9,021 nt of DNA from UBA7692 sp964650845 (lineage in GTDB: Bacteria; Bacteroidota; Bacteroidia; Chitinophagales; LD1), in NCBI GenBank assembly GCA_964650845.1, contig CAZYXR010000102.1:1-9021 (forward strand), read 5' to 3'. The position numbers and the translations under genes are program-made. Position 1 is the stretch's first letter; each line of letters begins with the position of its first letter. Positions 6,454 through 9,021 of the stretch are shown piece after piece. The notes beneath the pieces were generated by a model. It was not told the origin of the DNA and did no database searches. It saw only the letters and a list, made by a program, of their open reading frames with translations.

Positions 6454-8859
6454 TTAGTACTTCACCACCTTACCTGTGTAAACAGTTTTGCCATCCACTA
6501 CCAACTTGTATAAATGTACGCCACTTGGCAGCGTTGGGTTTGCTAAACGATATTGAAAGTTGCCTTTCGCAACATTGATTTTATCTTCTGTTCTGCCAAT
6601 CATATCGTTGATGACAATTTCAGCATTATTGAAATTTTGTTGCAAGCCATCAATAGCAAAAAATGTTTCGTTGGTAAATGGATTAGGATAAGTGCGCACT
6701 CCGATTTTCTTAGCAGCAATTGTCTTTTCAATTCCTGTTTCGTAAATACAAGTGCCGTTGTTCACGTTCGCAGTATTTGAAAAATTGATGGCATCAACAT
6801 CGGTGCAACCATACACTTTTTTCACACAACCACCTGTGTCTAATGTTGCAGAAGGATGATAGTTGATGGAGCCGGAATCCATACATCCATAAGCGAACTC
6901 CTCCAGCAACGCACGAAAGCCGTTTACTTTTCCATTGCCATAGGCATAATTTGCACTTGCGGTTGTAAATGAATCGCGCTTAGCAGTGTTCACTATTGCC
7001 GTTTTTATTTCATCCCAACGGGCGGTTGGTCTTTTTTCAAGATACAGTGCTGCAATTCCGGCAACCACGGGCGATGCCATTGAAGTACCACCATTTCTGA
7101 TGTGTTTACCGCCCAACGCCACTTTAAATCTGTTTGCATTTCCTACATATCCGGGGTAACCTGTTGTTCCATTTATCAAGCGTAAATCTCCGGTGGTAAT
7201 GGTGGTGCTGCCGGGTGCACTGATGTCGGGTTTTAATCTATTGTCGCGCGTTGGGCCAAAACTGGAAGATTTATGTTGCTTGCCGGGAACATCGCCATCT
7301 AACAACTTCATATCTCTATAAACCGAATCAATATCAAAATATCCGCTTCTGTTATCGTAGTTTGCTACAGATATAACACTGTTGCTGTTTTGCCAGCTCG
7401 ACACCATAGTAGATAATGAATCGGGAAAACGATAGTCTGATTTGATGATAAGATTTGGTAACACATCCAACATATCGGAAGTGCCAAGAATACTGGAATT
7501 GGCAGTTGCCCAAAAATCGAGTTTTGCAGTGCCGAAAGTTTGAAACTTCCAATACAATAACGGATTTACATCAACAGGTGTAATGTAAACTTCTACATAA
7601 TAAACTCCGCCTTTTTCAGGTGTTACAAACGCCTCAATAGTACCTAAGAGTTGGTTGCCATTATCTACATAAAGATTGCGGGTCAATCTATCAACCCCAA
7701 TATTAAAATTGCGCAGCACATTCAATTTTTCTGTTTGCGCAGTATCTACTAAACTGCCTGTTTTTGCGCTTACAGCCCCAATTACAAATTCTGCATTGTT
7801 TAAATCGGCAGTATCTGCCCAAAATTCAAAATATGTTGCCGCATTCGCAGCGTTGTATTTAAAATACGTAACTGCCGAATCGCCATTCACTTCGTGGCGT
7901 GCATGAAATTTTACATTGCCGGCATTGCCAGCGGCAGCAACCAACGAACGACCTTTTTTCTGTTCCAGCAAGCTGTCAATAATCCGTGACGTCAAATCTC
8001 TGCCATCGTGCGAGCCCCAGTAAGTTCCTACGGAAGTATTGATAACGCAGGGCTTTCCAAGTGCATCGGCTTTTTTGAAAATGTAATCTACTGCATCGGC
8101 AATGCGCGCAAGAAAACTTGAGGATGTGCCACCCAAAGGCACGCGCACTGCAATAATTTCCGATTCATAAGCCACTCCGCGATAACGCAAAGTATCATAC
8201 GTTAAACTCCTTCCATTGCCAGCAGCAATTCCGGCAACACAAGTTCCGTGCCCAAACTCGCTCGAAAGATATGGTGGAATATGCGTGCATTTGTTTGCAT
8301 TTATATCTATCCAACTCCATTCTTGCCCGTAGTTATAAGGCTGCGGCTTCGCGGTTGGCGATGCTGCGGGTTGATCCCAAATGTAGCGAATGCGTGTAGT
8401 GCCATCGGGGTTTTTAAAATCTGGTTGTTGAAAGTAAATTCCACCATCAATAATGCCTACAATAACACCTTTTCCCGAATAGGCTTGCAGCAAAGGTGCG
8501 TAACCATTATGGGCACTATCTATGTTTGCGTTTATGCGCGAAGTATCCATTAACTGAACACCAATGGCACTCATATTTTCAACATGCTCAATTTCTTTAT
8601 TGGCAACAAATTTCAATACACTCTCTGTGGGAATTTCTACCGAGCTTATTGTGCCATAGTTGTACTTAAAAGTACCACCGAACAACTTTGCCAACTCTTC
8701 TATTTTGGCAGCATCGCCTTCTACCAACAAGCCTAAAGTCTTATCTTCTATCTGCCCGGCTTTTAGTTTATTAAAAGTGCGCAAGTCAATTTTTAAACGC
8801 TCTTGGGCACAAACATTCAGAGCAAAAAAAGCTGCAACAAAAAGGTAGAAACAACGCAT
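6454..8859 (-). CDS. Secreted S8 (subtilisin-like) protease with T9SS sorting domain
   Basis: An 801-residue extracellular or cell-surface serine protease. Domains in order: Sec signal peptide (1-18, ending V-C-A), probable I9-like propeptide (about 20-105), and a subtilase domain with Asp138 in VGIIDGG, His204 in FGHGTCVAG, oxyanion Asn312 in AAAGNAGN and Ser593 in GGTSMASPVVAG. Two Cys-bracketed repeats follow (657-704), then a C-terminal T9SS type A sorting domain (about 720-801, starting VRTYPNPF and ending GKVVKY). TTRIRYIWDQ at 154-163 and a beta-rich insert of about 180 residues between Asn312 and Ser593 resemble the CspA-like subtilase group. All catalytic residues are intact, so it is probably active. 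In T9SS substrates the CTD is normally cleaved on export. The start ATG gives a clean signal peptide, and a -7 promoter box lies about 55 bases upstream. Substrate is unknown. Its stop is 21 bases from the lgt stop. Confidence 0.95.
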   Translation of the reverse strand: MRCFYLFVAAFFALNVCAQERLKIDLRTFNKLKAGQIEDKTLGLLVEGDAAKIEELAKLFGGTFKYNYGTISSVEIPTESVLKFVANKEIEHVENMSAIGVQLMDTSRINANIDSAHNGYAPLLQAYSGKGVIVGIIDGGIYFQQPDFKNPDGTTRIRYIWDQPAASPTAKPQPYNYGQEWSWIDINANKCTHIPPYLSSEFGHGTCVAGIAAGNGRSLTYDTLRYRGVAYESEIIAVRVPLGGTSSSFLARIADAVDYIFKKADALGKPCVINTSVGTYWGSHDGRDLTSRIIDSLLEQKKGRSLVAAAGNAGNVKFHARHEVNGDSAVTYFKYNAANAATYFEFWADTADLNNAEFVIGAVSAKTGSLVDTAQTEKLNVLRNFNIGVDRLTRNLYVDNGNQLLGTIEAFVTPEKGGVYYVEVYITPVDVNPLLYWKFQTFGTAKLDFWATANSSILGTSDMLDVLPNLIIKSDYRFPDSLSTMVSSWQNSNSVISVANYDNRSGYFDIDSVYRDMKLLDGDVPGKQHKSSSFGPTRDNRLKPDISAPGSTTITTGDLRLINGTTGYPGYVGNANRFKVALGGKHIRNGGTSMASPVVAGIAALYLEKRPTARWDEIKTAIVNTAKRDSFTTASANYAYGNGKVNGFRALLEEFAYGCMDSGSINYHPSATLDTGGCVKKVYGCTDVDAINFSNTANVNNGTCIYETGIEKTIAAKKIGVRTYPNPFTNETFFAIDGLQQNFNNAEIVINDMIGRTEDKINVAKGNFQYRLANPTLPSGVHLYKLVVDGKTVYTGKVVKY
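6457..6702 (-). other. T9SS type A C-terminal sorting domain of the protease
   Basis: Residues 720-801 show the usual pattern: a V-x-x-YPNPF opening (721-728), a middle block VINDMIGR (749-756) matching the common V-x-D-x-x-G-R motif, LPSGVHLYKLV (777-787) matching the L-x-x-G-x-Y/H-x-x-x-V/I block, and a basic end (GKVVKY). This domain directs export through the outer membrane by the Bacteroidota-specific type IX system, and in many substrates it is removed and replaced by a surface anchor. Confidence 0.92.
6748..6891 (-). repeat. Two tandem Cys-bracketed (GCTD-type) protein repeats
   Basis: Within the protease, residues 657-678 and 683-704 are two degenerate copies of a 22-residue unit with a 26-residue period. 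Shared positions are Y-G-C, D at +2 from Cys, I-N-Y/F, an Ala, D/N, Gly and a closing Cys. The two cysteines in each copy (659/678 and 685/704) have the same 19-residue spacing, so each copy probably forms one disulfide-closed loop. Similar GCTDxxAxNYxxxAxxDDGSC units occur between catalytic and sorting domains in many Bacteroidota exoproteins; their function is not established to my knowledge. Confidence 0.85.
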
Positions 8860-8906
8860 AAGTTTTCTTTTTTGGTAATTATTTGAACGCTATGTGCATA
8901 AAAGGG

Positions 8907-8936
8907 TTGCAAACAAAGTTAGTTCATCTATTTTCG
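8907..8936 (+). promoter_or_regulatory. Candidate promoter for the right-edge gene
   Basis: TTG (8907-8909), a 19-base spacer and TATTTTCG (8929-8936) match TTG-N19-TAnnTTTG with one mismatch in the -7 box, the same TTCG variant as at tRNA-Phe. Transcription would start near 8940-8941, leaving a leader of about 16 bases that is A-rich just before the ATG at 8957. The spacer contains the -7 box of the opposite-strand protease promoter. Confidence 0.5.
8914..8921 (-). promoter_or_regulatory. -7 promoter box (TAACTTTG) of the protease gene
   Basis: TAACTTTG on the minus strand is a perfect TAnnTTTG match. Transcription would start near 8909-8910, giving a leader of about 50 bases to the protease ATG at 8859. 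No good TTG lies at the expected -33 distance; TTTC sits 23 bases upstream, so the promoter may be weak or need an activator. Confidence 0.5.
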
Positions 8937-8956
8937 CCCTATCTGAAAAAATTACA

Positions 8957-9021
8957 ATGAATATATTTTCAATCATTCAAGCAATCATTTTCATTGGCAT
9001 TAGTGCTTTTGTTTTTACTAA
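8957..9021 (+). CDS. N-terminus of a membrane protein, cut by the window edge
   Basis: An open frame starts with ATG at 8957 and runs off the window after 21 complete codons (MNIFSIIQAIIFIGISAFVF, then Thr). The peptide is almost entirely hydrophobic, so it is a transmembrane segment or an uncleaved signal anchor. A promoter candidate with correct spacing and an A-rich pre-start region support a real gene start. It faintly resembles the start of Bacteroidota membrane-bound (Fe-S)-binding proteins related to heterodisulfide reductase, but 21 residues are too few to name it. Confidence 0.6.
   Translation, partial: MNIFSIIQAIIFIGISAFVFT

Noticed and set aside
8797..8820. A lipoprotein lipobox (L-N-V-C) in the protease signal sequence
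   Set aside because: Val just before Cys does not suit a lipobox, V-C-A is a good signal peptidase I site, and the T9SS sorting domain implies export of a soluble preprotein.

Overview
The window looks like a chromosomal housekeeping stretch from a member of the phylum Bacteroidota, probably a Chitinophagales- or Sphingobacteriales-like lineage (the order is inference). Four things point there. A secreted subtilase ends in a type IX secretion (T9SS) sorting domain and carries the Cys-bracketed repeats typical of Bacteroidota exoproteins. The prolipoprotein diacylglyceryl transferase has the GRIGC...GDGDWG signature I associate with this phylum. A DUF4340 membrane protein is present. Several gene starts are preceded by the Bacteroidota promoter pattern TTG-N19-TAnnTTTG, and strong Shine-Dalgarno sequences are absent.

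Layout. Positions 2-2660 are read leftwards: a DUF4340 inner-membrane protein, then histidine ammonia-lyase (hutH) only 6 bases later and so probably in the same operon, then tRNA-Phe(GAA), which has its own promoter placed across the end of hutH. A divergent promoter region (about 2661-2795) separates these from a rightward series: a YjjG/YfnB-type HAD nucleotidase, a guanine deaminase, an RluD-type 23S rRNA pseudouridine synthase, and Lgt. Lgt meets a leftward 801-residue secreted serine protease tail to tail, with only 21 bases between the stop codons. A second divergent region (8860-8956) holds two interleaved promoter candidates. The window ends inside the first codons of a rightward membrane-protein gene.

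How the genes work together. The nucleotidase and guanine deaminase form a plausible small nucleotide/base catabolism pair. HutH deaminates histidine to urocanate, but no other hut gene is visible. Lgt starts lipoprotein maturation. The protease is predicted to cross the inner membrane by Sec, then the outer membrane by the T9SS, and end up on the surface or outside the cell. The remaining genes are not obviously linked in function.

I found no mobile element, CRISPR array, toxin-antitoxin pair, phage gene or clear new multi-gene system. The most interesting points are the replaced catalytic-region residues and extra membrane segments in Lgt, the unusual start of the HAD gene right after a promoter box, the domain build of the protease, and two compact regulatory layouts (the tRNA-Phe leader and the interleaved divergent promoters). 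No stretch over 300 bases lacks a gene.
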